Source of the DNA: an uncultured Oscillospiraceae bacterium
Lineage (GTDB): Bacteria; Bacillota; Clostridia; Oscillospirales; Oscillospiraceae
DNA length: 64,000 bases
NCBI GenBank assembly: GCA_910587205.1
Contig: CAJULZ010000001.1
Coordinates: 17,502 to 81,501 of the forward strand
Reading direction: 5' to 3'
The position numbers and the translations under genes are program-made. Shown here piece by piece: positions 51,469-60,442 of this stretch. A model generated the notes under the pieces. It worked only from the letters and a program-made list of their open reading frames with translations, made no database searches and was not told the DNA's origin. How positions within the stretch are numbered: the first letter of the stretch is position 1; every line of letters starts with the position of its first letter.

Positions 51469-52053
51469 TTATAGCAGCCCGGCCCGGCCCAAACGGCGGC
51501 GGATGGGCGTGCCCACCGCCAGCGCGGCGGCCATTTTGAGCAGGTCGAAGGGGATAAAGGGGATGACACAGGTCCACAGGGCCGTTTGCAGATCTACCCC
51601 TGCCTGAAAGCAGTACCAGGCGGTGCCGAACGCGTACAGCACGGCGGTACCCAGAATCATGCCCAGGAATTGAAAAACGAGCGCGATGACCGTATCTGCT
51701 TTGCTTTCGCCACCGAAGCGGCGCAGGGTGAGTTCCACCACGCCCCCTGCCAGCAGCACCATGGGGAGGTACCCCAGCAAGTAACCCCCGGTGGGGCCTG
51801 CGAGACGCGCCGCGCCGCCCATATAATTGCTGAATACCGGCAGGCCCACAAAACCCACCAAAAGGTAGGCCAGAGTGGACGCAGCGCCCCATTTACTTCC
51901 AAGGAGACAGGCGATCAGATAGATTGCCAGGGTGCCGCCGGTGATGGAGACAGGGCCGATTGGGATGGAGATAGGGGCCAGAACACACAGTACCGCCGTC
52001 AGTACAGCGCACAGGGCCAGCCGCCGGGTGTTGAACACAGAATCTGTCGTCAT
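51469..52053 (-). CDS. bioY: Biotin transporter BioY
   Basis: 194 residues from ATG 52053 (GGAGG at proper spacing; an ATG six bases upstream is too close to it). About six membrane helices with the BioY patterns IPIGPVSITGGTLAIYLI, GPTGGYLLGYL and PFIPFDLLKMAAALAVG. It is the substrate-binding subunit for biotin; no dedicated EcfA/EcfT genes are adjacent, so a shared ECF module elsewhere, or solo action, is implied. A BirA-type operator covers its promoter. Confidence 0.95.
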   Translation of the reverse strand: MTTDSVFNTRRLALCAVLTAVLCVLAPISIPIGPVSITGGTLAIYLIACLLGSKWGAASTLAYLLVGFVGLPVFSNYMGGAARLAGPTGGYLLGYLPMVLLAGGVVELTLRRFGGESKADTVIALVFQFLGMILGTAVLYAFGTAWYCFQAGVDLQTALWTCVIPFIPFDLLKMAAALAVGTPIRRRLGRAGLL

Positions 52054-52067
52054 AATCATTCCTCCAA

Positions 52068-52120
52068 TTGTAAACCAAATAACGATAATAAGTATACAAT
52101 TAAAACTGGGGGGTTGTCAA
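52068..52120 (-). promoter_or_regulatory. bioY promoter with overlapping BirA-type operator
   Basis: Minus-strand TTGACA (52120-52115), 18-base spacer, TATACT (52096-52091). The inverted repeat TTGTATAC-N16-GTTTACAA (52099-52068) overlaps the -10 and matches the BirA operator pattern, so biotin should repress bioY. Confidence 0.8.
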
Positions 52121-52443
52121 GCCCATTTTATCCCGGTTCAGATTCATACTGCGCAAGGGCTGGTGAACGGAGTTGTCACCCTGAAATATGCAAAGCGCGA
52201 GACCGTCGTTATAGGCAGCTCCTGGGCAAACTGGAGGCTGTGTTACTTGTAGCGTTGGATTTGGATAGACGATACAACCGAATAAACAAGGGCGAGGATG
52301 ACAAATACCCTAAAACGATATACAGCTATGACTAACCGGTAACAATATAAAGGGTTTTGGGCCGGTCCGAGCTGGTTTTGCAAAATTGCCGAAAGTTCCG
52401 GGCAACGGCGCGTCCTCCAAAAGGGACGGGATTTTTCCGGTCA
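52121..52443. other. Non-coding stretch between bioY promoter and ATP-grasp promoter
   Basis: No convincing gene, tRNA or riboswitch found. An imperfect inverted repeat near 52409-52427 followed by GGATTTTT could be a weak terminator. Confidence 0.4.
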
Positions 52444-52472
52444 TTGTCTTTTTCGTATGGATATGGTAAGAT
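52444..52472 (+). promoter_or_regulatory. Possible sigma-A promoter of ATP-grasp gene
   Basis: TTGTCT, 17-base spacer, TAAGAT; about 130 bases of leader precede the ATG. Confidence 0.5.
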
Positions 52473-52605
52473 AAGAAAAACCGCATGACCGGGTAGAAGC
52501 AGCACACAGCTGGGCGGATATGGAACGGTTTAGCGGCAAACCATCAGCAAATTTAGGTTCTTTTTGGCTCCTTTTTTCGGGAAAAGGGAACTCCGGGAGG
52601 TTTTT

Positions 52606-53631
52606 ATGAAGCTAAGCTATCTTATTCAGCGGGTGCTGAAGATGAACTACAAGGCCATGCTGGAAAAAATCAGCTCTATCCACGAAAAGACGGGGTGTTC
52701 CCGGCTGTCTATCTTCCGGGATATGCGGGACTGCGCGGTAAAATATGGCGCAGGGTATATGGATTACGACCTGTTCGAGATGTACAACCTCACCCCGGAA
52801 CAGCGGGACACCTACCTCACCCGGGGGCGGAACAACGAAATTGTGGCGAAATACAACGACAAGGCCCACATGGACGAGCTGGGGGACAAGATTAAGTTCA
52901 ACACCCGGTTTGCGAGGTTTCTTCACCGGGACTGGGTTCCGGTGACGGGGGAAAACCGGGACGAAGTGATGGCGTTCCTGGCCCGCCATCCGGTGTTTAT
53001 GGCCAAGCCGTCCGCGGGAAGCTGCGGGTGGGGCATCGAGAAGCTGGAAACTGCCGGATTCCCTTCTCTGGACGCGCTGTACAGCCACCTGCTGGAGCGT
53101 GCGCCCCTGCTGGAGCTGGAGGAGGTCATTGAGCAGCACCCTGCGGTGGCGGCCATCTATCCCGGCTCCATCAATACGGTACGCATGGTGACCATCCGGG
53201 GGAACAGCGGGAAGGTCTATCTGGTCACAGCCATGTTCCGCATCGGCAACGGGAAATTTGTGGACAACTTCAACAGCGGCGGTATGGTGGCCCCCATGGA
53301 TCCGGAGACGGGGACCGTGACCGACCGGGCGTTGGATAAGCGGAAAAACCTGTACGTGAACCACCCCGCCACCGGCACGCCCATCAAGGGGTTTGTTTTC
53401 CCTGACTGGGACAAGGCGGCAGCGCTGGTGCGGGAGGCCGCCCAGGTGGTGCCCCAGGTGGGATATGTGGGCTGGGATGTCTGCTTTACGCCGGAAGGGC
53501 CCTGCTTGGTGGAGGGAAACCAGTTCCCTGGGCACGATATCTACCAGCTCCCCGTCCACACGCCGGATAAGATCGGTATTATGCCCCGGTTCCGTGCTAT
53601 TGAGGCCGAGGAAGCGTTACTGGGGAAATAA
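52606..53631 (+). CDS. Sugar-transfer-associated ATP-grasp family protein
   Basis: 341 residues from ATG 52606 (GGGAGG SD). Matches the ATP-grasp family often found beside glycan biosynthesis genes: VFMAKPSAGSCGWGIEKL (ATP loop), IYPGSINTVRMVT, KFVDNFNSGGMVAPMDP, hPATGTPIKG and the metal-binding end VGYVGWDVCFTPEGP...LVEGN. It probably ligates an amino or acid group onto a surface-polymer precursor. No glycan cluster is adjacent, so the substrate is open. Confidence 0.83.
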   Translation: MKLSYLIQRVLKMNYKAMLEKISSIHEKTGCSRLSIFRDMRDCAVKYGAGYMDYDLFEMYNLTPEQRDTYLTRGRNNEIVAKYNDKAHMDELGDKIKFNTRFARFLHRDWVPVTGENRDEVMAFLARHPVFMAKPSAGSCGWGIEKLETAGFPSLDALYSHLLERAPLLELEEVIEQHPAVAAIYPGSINTVRMVTIRGNSGKVYLVTAMFRIGNGKFVDNFNSGGMVAPMDPETGTVTDRALDKRKNLYVNHPATGTPIKGFVFPDWDKAAALVREAAQVVPQVGYVGWDVCFTPEGPCLVEGNQFPGHDIYQLPVHTPDKIGIMPRFRAIEAEEALLGK

Positions 53632-53684
53632 GGGAAAATCCCCTGCGTCCCAGTGAAAAATTTGTGAAAACTGTGGGCTTCCTC

Positions 53685-53714
53685 TTGACAGTGCGCAAGG
53701 TGGTTTGTTAAAAT
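53685..53714 (+). promoter_or_regulatory. Sigma-A promoter of sugar ABC ATPase gene
   Basis: TTGACA, 18-base spacer, TAAAAT. Confidence 0.7.
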
Positions 53715-53724
53715 TGAGGCAGCA

Positions 53725-53937
53725 CATCCCCTCACCGGGCAACGCCCGGAACCAAACCACCCGGTTCGGCTACTCCCTTGGGCGGCTTCCCGCCCATAGT
53801 CGGGCCGAGGATCAAAAAAGGAGGAAACACCCGCGGACCGGCGGTGCGGCAATGTGGAGACTTGCCGTAATGTCCCTGGGGTAAACTCCCCTGGGGCGAG
53901 GGTGCGCTACGGAGGCGGCGCATTTACGGTCCATGCT
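53725..53937 (+). other. Long structured leader ahead of sugar ABC ATPase
   Basis: About 215 bases with small stable hairpins (6-bp stem at 53738-53752; 6-bp stem with CTTC loop near 53778-53793) and an unused-looking AAGGAGG near 53818. The true ATG has only a distant GGAGG. No riboswitch class I know fits. Confidence 0.45.
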
Positions 53938-55077
53938 ATGGCAACTTTGAGTTTGAAAGGCATCAAGAAGATCTACGACGGCGGCGTGACGGCTGTTCAC
54001 GATTTCAACCTGGAAATCGCGGACAAGGAGTTCATCGTGCTGGTCGGCCCTTCCGGCTGCGGCAAGTCCACTACTCTGCGTATGGTGGCCGGCCTGGAGG
54101 AGATCAGCGAGGGTGAGCTGTACATCGGTGACAAGCTCGTCAACAACGTGGAGCCCAAGGACCGCGACATCGCCATGGTGTTCCAGAGCTACGCCCTGTA
54201 CCCCCACATGACGGTGTACGAGAACATGGCTTTCGCCCTGAAGCTGCGCAAGCTGCCCAAGGACGAGATTGACCGCCGCGTAAAGGAGGCGGCGGAGATC
54301 CTGGACATCACCCAGTACCTGGAGCGTAAGCCCAAGGCTCTGTCTGGTGGCCAGCGCCAGCGTGTCGCCATCGGCCGTGCCATCGTGCGTGAGCCGCAGG
54401 TCTTCCTGATGGACGAACCCCTGTCTAACCTGGACGCCAAGCTCCGCAACCAGATGCGTGCCGAGATCATCAAGCTGCGCCAGCGCATCGACACCACCTT
54501 CATCTACGTCACCCATGACCAGACCGAGGCCATGACCCTGGGCGACCGGATCGTCATCATGAAGGACGGCTTCATCCAGCAGATTGGCACCCCGCAAGAG
54601 GTGTTCGACGCTCCGGTGAACGTCTTCGTGGCCGGCTTTATCGGCATGCCCCAGATGAACTTCTTCAATGCCCGCCTGGTCAAGTCCGGCAGTGGGTACG
54701 CGGTCAAGGTGGCCGGCGCGACCATGGAGATCGCCGAGAAGATCCAGAAGCAGCTGGCGGCCAAGAACGTCCCCGAGAAGGACATCATCCTGGGCATCCG
54801 TCCCGTGCACGTGTCCTTCGCCGAGGGCAGCGGCGCCCACACCATCGCGGCCCGCGTGGACGTGTCCGAGATGATGGGCAGCGAGATCCACCTGCACGTC
54901 ACCGCCAAGGAAGACAATGGCGCGGAGAAGGACGTGGTGCTGGTTGTTGCCACCACTGACCTGCCCGAGAGCTTCCGGGCCGGCATCCCCTACGGCACCA
55001 CCATCCACTTCACCTTCCCCGGCGAGCTGGTGCACCTGTTCGACAAGGAGACTGAGCGCAACCTGCTGGCCGACTAA
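53938..55077 (+). CDS. Sugar ABC transporter ATPase, MsmX/UgpC type
   Basis: 379 residues. Walker A GPSGCGKST, Q loop FQSYALYPHM, signature LSGGQRQRVAIGRA, Walker B VFLMDEPLSNLDAKLR and a C-terminal OB/TOBE regulatory domain from about 240 (GIRPVHVSF). This is the multi-task ATPase that energises several carbohydrate ABC importers; in line with that, no permease or binding protein is next to it. Codon use (many GTC, ATC, AAG) looks like a highly expressed gene. Confidence 0.92.
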   Translation: MATLSLKGIKKIYDGGVTAVHDFNLEIADKEFIVLVGPSGCGKSTTLRMVAGLEEISEGELYIGDKLVNNVEPKDRDIAMVFQSYALYPHMTVYENMAFALKLRKLPKDEIDRRVKEAAEILDITQYLERKPKALSGGQRQRVAIGRAIVREPQVFLMDEPLSNLDAKLRNQMRAEIIKLRQRIDTTFIYVTHDQTEAMTLGDRIVIMKDGFIQQIGTPQEVFDAPVNVFVAGFIGMPQMNFFNARLVKSGSGYAVKVAGATMEIAEKIQKQLAAKNVPEKDIILGIRPVHVSFAEGSGAHTIAARVDVSEMMGSEIHLHVTAKEDNGAEKDVVLVVATTDLPESFRAGIPYGTTIHFTFPGELVHLFDKETERNLLAD

Positions 55078-55104
55078 GGGTTTGTCAGCCGACCATAGCA
55101 AACG

Positions 55105-55138
55105 AAAGGCCCCGCCGCTTATCGCGGCGGGGCCTTTT
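55105..55138 (+). terminator. Intrinsic terminator after sugar ABC ATPase
   Basis: Perfect 14-bp stem (55105-55118 with 55124-55137), 5-base loop, T run. The convergent YdcF gene ends 18 bases further. Confidence 0.92.
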
Positions 55139-55155
55139 CTTGTCTGCGGTGCATA

Positions 55156-55755
55156 TTACAATAGGTATCGCTCAATGTCCCCAACAAATTGATTCCCGCA
55201 CCGGGCCAGTTCCCCAAGGACACGGTCTATCCCCGCCTTGCTTTCATACCAATTATCTTTGGTGATGTTATAACAATGCACGGGGCACACCTTTATGTCC
55301 ACATCAGGAAAAGCCATCTGGTACAGCATCAGGCACCGCCGGGCGTGAAACGCTTTGCAGACGATCAGCGCCGTGTGGATCGCAACGCCGCGCTTGTCCA
55401 CGGCCTCTCGTGAGAGGAAGGCGTTATCCCGGGTGTGGCCGGACCGGTTCTCCTTAATAATTGCCGAAACCGGCACGCCATTTTTCACCAGCACGTCCGT
55501 AAAGAACTCACAGTCGGATTGATAATCGCCGTTGTATATGTCTGCTTTCGAGCGGACCCCCGGCCAGTTGTCCCGCTTTACGCTGATCCCGCCCGCGGGA
55601 ATCAGCCACCGTGCATAGCCCTGACGGTACAGCTGGGCCGCGTATTCCGGCTGTTCCGGATAGGAGCCGCCGGGCAGGAAAATGGCGTCAGCCTTTTCAG
55701 GCTTATCGGAAACGAAGATAAAATTTGAGATATCAGCGATGATACGACGATCCAT
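55156..55755 (-). CDS. YdcF/ElyC-SanA (DUF218) family protein
   Basis: 199 residues, ATG behind AGGAGG. DUF218 motifs: DAIFLPGGSYPEQPEYAAQL, RWLIPAGG, ENRSGHTRDNAFLSREAV and VCKAFHARRCLMLYQMAF. No signal peptide or membrane helix, so the cytoplasmic YdcF-like branch. Members have been linked to envelope metabolism or SAM binding, without a firm reaction. It lies between ABC ATPase and the coiled-coil exporter. Confidence 0.85.
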   Translation of the reverse strand: MDRRIIADISNFIFVSDKPEKADAIFLPGGSYPEQPEYAAQLYRQGYARWLIPAGGISVKRDNWPGVRSKADIYNGDYQSDCEFFTDVLVKNGVPVSAIIKENRSGHTRDNAFLSREAVDKRGVAIHTALIVCKAFHARRCLMLYQMAFPDVDIKVCPVHCYNITKDNWYESKAGIDRVLGELARCGNQFVGDIERYLL

Positions 55756-55789
55756 TCATCCGCACCTCCTGATTAAAATTGGCGGCTTA

Positions 55790-58700
55790 TCACTCCACCG
55801 TCTTCAAGCTCTCCACCATATCCACCTTTTTCAGCTTGAAGTGGGCCGCGATGTTCACCATCACGGAGAACACCACCGTCAGCACCGCTGCCAGCACATA
55901 GGCGTAGGGGGGCGCGGTGCGGCCGAACATCACCAGGTCCACCTCCACGGTGAGCACCATCCAGGCGTGAAGGAGGCGGCCCAGTACCAGCCCCAGGGCG
56001 ATGCCGAACAGGGTGAGGAACACGTTTTCCCGGTAGACGTAGGCGGTGGTCTCTTTGTCATAAAAGCCCAGCACCTTCAGTGTGGCCAGCTCCCGGGTGC
56101 GCTCGGTGATGTTGATGTTGGTGAGGTTATAGAGCACCACGAAGGCCAGGGCCGCCGCGGCGGTGATGATGATGACCACTGCGTAATCAATGGCCTCCAT
56201 GCTGTTGGTAAAGCTGTCCCGGATGGTGGCGAAATAGGAGTAGGAAATCACCGCGTCCATGGCCATCAGCTCCGCCGACACATGGTCGGACTGGGCGGTG
56301 TCGGTGCCGTCCGCATAGGCCAGCAGCAGCACATTGTTCTCCGGGGCCTCGCCGAACAGCTTTTCATAGTAGCTGTTGGAAAGATAGACATAGTGGTAGA
56401 CATAGTTTTCCACGATGTCGGCCACCGTGGCGTCTACCCGCTTGTCGCCGTCCAGGGTGATGGTATCCCCCACGGACAGCTCCAGCAGTTCGGATAGTTT
56501 TTCAGTGATGATGACCCCGTCCTCCGGCAAGGCCACGGGTTCCGCGTCCTTCCGGTGGCGCAGGTCGATAAACTGCTCAAATTCCTCCAGGCCGGAGACG
56601 GTCATGAGATACGCGTCATAGGCCCGGCCCCCGCCGGATGCCTCTACCAGGGATTGGCGAGAGGGCAGAGTGCGGTCTACGTAGGGGCTGGAGGACAGAT
56701 AATCTTCCACCTCGGCCAGCTCCTTGGGGGCGGCGCGGTCATCCAGGCCGATGCTGGCGTCATAAATGGAAATCTCGTCAAACTGTTTATCCAGGATATC
56801 AAAAATGGATTCGTGGAGGCCGAAGCCGGTGACAATCAGGGCGGTGCACCCGCCGATGCCGATCACGGTCATCCAGAACCGCCGCTGGTAGCGGAACAGG
56901 TTGCGCATGGTCACCTTCCAGGTGAAGGATAGTCGGTTCCACACAAACCGCACCCGCTCCAGCAGCACCCGGCGGCCCGCCTTGGGGGCCCGGGGCCGCA
57001 TGAGGTTGGCGGGGGTGTCCATCAGTGTGGACAGACAGGCCCACAGCGCCGCGCCGGTGGTGCAGGCTACCGCCGCCAGCACCGCCAGCACGCACATCGC
57101 CGTCTGGTCCTTGAATTGCAGGGCGGGCATGGCGTACATGATATTGAAAGCGTTGGCGATGACCGCCGGGATGAGGGTACAGCCGACGGTAAGCCCCAAA
57201 ACGCCGCCGATAAGGCTGGCCGCAAAGGCATAGCCAATGTATTTTTTGGAGATGGACAGCCGGGAGAAGCCCATGGCTTTCAGCGCTCCGATCTGGGTGC
57301 GCTGCTCCTCCACCATCCGGGTCATGGTGGTCAGGCAGGCCAGCGCCGCCACCAGGAAGAAGATGACGGGGAAGATGGTGGCCAGATTGCTCACCCGCTC
57401 CGTGTCCTGGGCGAAGCCCACAAAGCCCGCGTTGGTGTTGCGGCCGAGCACATACCACTCGCAATTCTCCACCTTGTCCAGTTCGTCCTGGGCGTCGTCC
57501 AATTTTTTCTGGGCGTCGGCGATCTCCCCGTCCGCCTCCGCCTTGCCGTCTTTGTACTCTTTCAGGCCGTCAGCGTATTCCGCCTCGCCGTCTTCCAGCT
57601 CCACCAGCGCGTCGGCCAGCTCCTGTTCGCCATCCCGCTGGGCCTGGGCCAGGTCGGTCTGGCCCTCCCGATACTCCTGCCAGCCGTTGGCGATTTCCCG
57701 TTCCCCGTCGGCGATTTCCTGGGCGGCGTCGTCCAGTTGGGTTTTCGCGTCCACCAGCTCCTGGTCGGCGTCGTCCAGCTCGGCCTTGGCGTCGTCCAGC
57801 TCGGCCTTGGCGTCCGCCAGCTCTGCTTCGCCGTCGTCCAGCTCGGCCTTGGCGTCCGCCAGCTCCCGCTCCGCGTCGTCCAGCTCGGCCTTGGCGTCCA
57901 GCAGTTCCACCCTGGCGTCGTCCAGCTTGGTGTTCGCCAGCTCAATCTCCAACTGGGCGTCGTCCAGCTCCCCCTTGGCCCTGTCCAAGTATACCTTTGT
58001 GGCGTCCAGCTGGGTCTTGGCTTCCAGGGCCTGGCCGAGCTGGTCCAGCTGGTCCTTCATGTCCGCTAAGGCGGCTTCCGCGGCCTCAGGGCCCATAATT
58101 GCTGTCAATTCCGCAAGCTTCGCGTTATATGCAGCTTCCAACTGTGCCTTTGCCCCAGGCAGAGTGTCGGGGGTTATGCTTCCACCGGTCATCGCCTCCA
58201 ACTGTGATTCGAAAGCCGCCAAGCCTGTCTTGTACTGTTCCATCCCGGCGTTATACTGGGCCAACCCGCTCTGGTACTGGCTCCGGCCGATGTCAAGCTG
58301 GATCAGCCCATCCTGGTATTCCTTCCGGCCGTCCTCGTATTTTTTCTTCCCGTCCTCAAACTTTTTCAGGCCGTCCTCGTACTGCTCCTTTCCGTCCTCA
58401 AATTCCTTAAGGGCGTCCTGGTATTCTTTCAGGCCGTCCTCGTATTTTTGCCTGCCGTCCTCGTACTCGGCCAGACCGTCCTGGTATTCCCGGAGGCCGT
58501 CTTCATACTCCTTTTTGCCGTCCTCCAGCTCCGCCTGGGCGTCCAGCAGCTTCTGCCGCGCGTCTGCCAGCTCCCGCCGGGCGTCGGCCACCTCGCGCGC
58601 CAAGGTGTCCCGCCCATCCCGGTACTCCGCCCAGCCGTCATCCAGCTCCTGCCGGGCGTCCAGGAGCTTCTGCCAGGCGTCGGCAAGCTCCCCCTCCGCC

Positions 58701-59518
58701 TCGGCCTTCGCGTCCTCAAACTCCGTCCGGGCGTCGTCCAGCTCCGCCTGGGCGTCCCCGATCAGCTCGTCGTACCGCAGCTGGGCCCGCTCCTCCGCCA
58801 GATTGTCCAGACTGTCCACCAGGGCGTCCACCTGGTCGTCGTATTCGTCGCTGTAGCTGTCCAGCGCTTCCAGCCCGGCCCCGGTGAAGTAGGCGGCGGT
58901 ATAGTGGTCAAACGTGAAATTTTCGCCGGGGACATAGAGAAACGCATCCACTGAGCCGCTGCCCAGGGAGGAGGTGCCCCGGTCGGTGCTCACATAGAGG
59001 GGAGAGGTCACTTTGCCTACGATGGTGTAGGAGGTGACGGCCAAGTCTCCCTCGTTGCTTTCGTCCAGCACCAGGTCCAGCCGGTCGCCCACCTCAAGGC
59101 CCAGCTCCACCAGCAGCAGCCCCTCGGTAACGCATTCGTCCGGGGCCTGGGGCAGCCGTCCTTCCTTGACCTCCAGCAGATTGAGCCGCTCCGGGATGGA
59201 GCGCACGTTGACAATGCAGTCTACGGCGGTGGCGTCCAGCGACCGGCAGCCCTCCACCTGCCCCATGCCGGGGGCGGCGGCCAGGGCGTCCAGGTCGCCG
59301 CCGGTGAGGCCTAAGGTGGATAGAACGTAACCGTCCATAAAATGGGTGCGGTCATAGTAGTTGTCCGCAGTGAATTTCATATCCGGCGCAGCGGCCCGCA
59401 GGCCGGACAGGAAGGCCACCGCCAGCGCGGCCAGCACTAGGATGGACAAAAACCGGCTGAATGTATGCCTAACCTCCCGCAGGGCGTCGGTGGTCAGGCG
59501 GTTTTTCCGCTTTACCAT
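55790..59518 (-). CDS. Large ABC transporter permease with extracellular heptad-repeat coiled coil
   Basis: 1242 residues from ATG 59518, overlapping the ATPase stop by seven bases. A first membrane helix near 22-45, then an outside region of about 640 residues. That region holds a block of roughly fifteen seven-residue repeats near 330-440 (EYEDGLK type) and a second block near 515-610 (AELDDAK type). A first FtsX-like four-helix permease unit follows at about 700-850, and a second near 1080-1240. The layout is that of FtsX/MacB-type mechanotransmitting permeases that exchange no solute or export lipids or peptides. Confidence 0.88.
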   Translation of the reverse strand: MVKRKNRLTTDALREVRHTFSRFLSILVLAALAVAFLSGLRAAAPDMKFTADNYYDRTHFMDGYVLSTLGLTGGDLDALAAAPGMGQVEGCRSLDATAVDCIVNVRSIPERLNLLEVKEGRLPQAPDECVTEGLLLVELGLEVGDRLDLVLDESNEGDLAVTSYTIVGKVTSPLYVSTDRGTSSLGSGSVDAFLYVPGENFTFDHYTAAYFTGAGLEALDSYSDEYDDQVDALVDSLDNLAEERAQLRYDELIGDAQAELDDARTEFEDAKAEAEGELADAWQKLLDARQELDDGWAEYRDGRDTLAREVADARRELADARQKLLDAQAELEDGKKEYEDGLREYQDGLAEYEDGRQKYEDGLKEYQDALKEFEDGKEQYEDGLKKFEDGKKKYEDGRKEYQDGLIQLDIGRSQYQSGLAQYNAGMEQYKTGLAAFESQLEAMTGGSITPDTLPGAKAQLEAAYNAKLAELTAIMGPEAAEAALADMKDQLDQLGQALEAKTQLDATKVYLDRAKGELDDAQLEIELANTKLDDARVELLDAKAELDDAERELADAKAELDDGEAELADAKAELDDAKAELDDADQELVDAKTQLDDAAQEIADGEREIANGWQEYREGQTDLAQAQRDGEQELADALVELEDGEAEYADGLKEYKDGKAEADGEIADAQKKLDDAQDELDKVENCEWYVLGRNTNAGFVGFAQDTERVSNLATIFPVIFFLVAALACLTTMTRMVEEQRTQIGALKAMGFSRLSISKKYIGYAFAASLIGGVLGLTVGCTLIPAVIANAFNIMYAMPALQFKDQTAMCVLAVLAAVACTTGAALWACLSTLMDTPANLMRPRAPKAGRRVLLERVRFVWNRLSFTWKVTMRNLFRYQRRFWMTVIGIGGCTALIVTGFGLHESIFDILDKQFDEISIYDASIGLDDRAAPKELAEVEDYLSSSPYVDRTLPSRQSLVEASGGGRAYDAYLMTVSGLEEFEQFIDLRHRKDAEPVALPEDGVIITEKLSELLELSVGDTITLDGDKRVDATVADIVENYVYHYVYLSNSYYEKLFGEAPENNVLLLAYADGTDTAQSDHVSAELMAMDAVISYSYFATIRDSFTNSMEAIDYAVVIIITAAAALAFVVLYNLTNINITERTRELATLKVLGFYDKETTAYVYRENVFLTLFGIALGLVLGRLLHAWMVLTVEVDLVMFGRTAPPYAYVLAAVLTVVFSVMVNIAAHFKLKKVDMVESLKTVE
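57682..57959 (-). repeat. Coding tandem repeat, AELDDAK-type heptads
   Basis: Consecutive 21-base units encode AKAELDD-like heptads. Two nearly identical units near 57770-57815 suggest recent duplication. Confidence 0.8.
58200..58535 (-). repeat. Coding tandem repeat, EYEDGLK-type heptads
   Basis: About fifteen consecutive 21-base units encoding (K/L)xEY(E/Q)DG heptads in the ABC permease; aromatic at position 4 and Gly at 7 hold throughout, with decay at the C-terminal side. Confidence 0.85.
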
Positions 59519-60213
59519 TCGATCTCCTCCACGGGGGTGGGCCGAGCATTGCGCTCCGTGGCGGCAACGCGGCCGTTTTTGATGTGGATGACCCGATCGG
59601 CCATGGGGGTAAGGGCGGTGTTGTGGGTGATGACGATGACCGTCATGCCCTCCTGCCGGCAGGTGTCCTGCAAGAGCTTCAAGATGGCCTTGCCCGTGAC
59701 GTAGTCCAGCGCGCCGGTGGGCTCGTCGCACAACAGCAGCTTGGGGTTTTTGGCCAGCGCCCGGGCGATGGCCACCCGCTGCTGCTCGCCGCCGGACAGC
59801 TGGGCGGGGAAATTGTCCACGCGATGGGCCAGCCCGACGTGCTCCAGCACGTCCCGGGCGTCCAGCGGGTCCCGGCAGATCTGGGCGGCCAGCTCCACGT
59901 TTTCCAAAGCGGTGAGGTTCTGCACCAAGTTATAGAACTGGAATACAAACCCGATGTCGTGCCGCCGGTAGGCGGTGAGCTGCCGGGCGTTATAGTCGCT
60001 CACCCGTGCGCCGTCCACGGTGATGATTCCGCCGGAGCAGGCATCCATCCCCCCGAGCATATTGAGCACGGTGGTTTTGCCCGCGCCGGAGGGCCCCACG
60101 ATGATGGCAAATTCGCCTTTCTCCACCACGAAATCCACGCCATCTACGGCTTTGATGGTGACTTCGCCCATCCGGTATTCCTTTTGCACATTTTCGAAGG
60201 ATATGTAGCTCAT
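59512..60213 (-). CDS. ABC transporter ATP-binding protein, MacB/LolD type
   Basis: 233 residues from ATG 60213. Walker A GPSGAGKTTVLNMLGGMD, Q loop FQFYNLVQNL, signature LSGGEQQRVAIARAL, Walker B LLLCDEPTGALD and H loop VITHN: the LolD/FtsE/MacB class that pairs with FtsX-like permeases. Co-transcribed with the large permease. Promoter and a likely operator are just upstream. Confidence 0.93.
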   Translation of the reverse strand: MSYISFENVQKEYRMGEVTIKAVDGVDFVVEKGEFAIIVGPSGAGKTTVLNMLGGMDACSGGIITVDGARVSDYNARQLTAYRRHDIGFVFQFYNLVQNLTALENVELAAQICRDPLDARDVLEHVGLAHRVDNFPAQLSGGEQQRVAIARALAKNPKLLLCDEPTGALDYVTGKAILKLLQDTCRQEGMTVIVITHNTALTPMADRVIHIKNGRVAATERNARPTPVEEIEW

Positions 60214-60261
60214 CTGATTCACCATCCACAAAAGGGTTCTGCGCGAGATAAGACCCGCATT

Positions 60262-60279
60262 TTGTTCTCTTTTGAACAA
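60262..60279 (-). promoter_or_regulatory. Operator-like inverted repeat at ABC exporter promoter
   Basis: Perfect inverted repeat TTGTTC-N6-GAACAA, about 9 bases after the -10 hexamer, at or just past the expected transcript start. A repressor site is likely; no regulator gene is nearby. Confidence 0.6.
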
Positions 60280-60287
60280 TTAAAATT

Positions 60288-60316
60288 ATTATAATACTTT
60301 TTCGGGGAAAAAGCAA
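60288..60316 (-). promoter_or_regulatory. Sigma-A promoter of ABC exporter
   Basis: Minus strand TTGCTT (60316-60311), 17-base spacer, TATAAT (60293-60288). Confidence 0.75.
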
Positions 60317-60406
60317 TGGCAGCAGGGTACAATTCAAGGAATGTTCAAAGATTTTCCGGAACTTCTTCCATTTTAGGGAAGATGCGTTGGTTTTGCCGGA
60401 TTACGG

Positions 60407-60436
60407 TTGACTAACCGCCTGCCAATGCCGTAAAAT
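60407..60436 (+). promoter_or_regulatory. Sigma-A promoter of mntP
   Basis: TTGACT, 18-base spacer, TAAAAT, immediately ahead of the riboswitch. Confidence 0.7.
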
Positions 60437-60442
60437 AATAAC

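Noticed and set aside
53852..53884. Short leader peptide ORF (MWRLAVMSLG) before the ABC ATPase
   Set aside because: The only SD is about 27 bases upstream, too far, and the peptide has no run of a regulated amino acid.
53725..53937. c-di-GMP, THF or SAM riboswitch before the sugar ABC ATPase
   Set aside because: None of the conserved core strands of those classes could be found; left as an unclassified leader.
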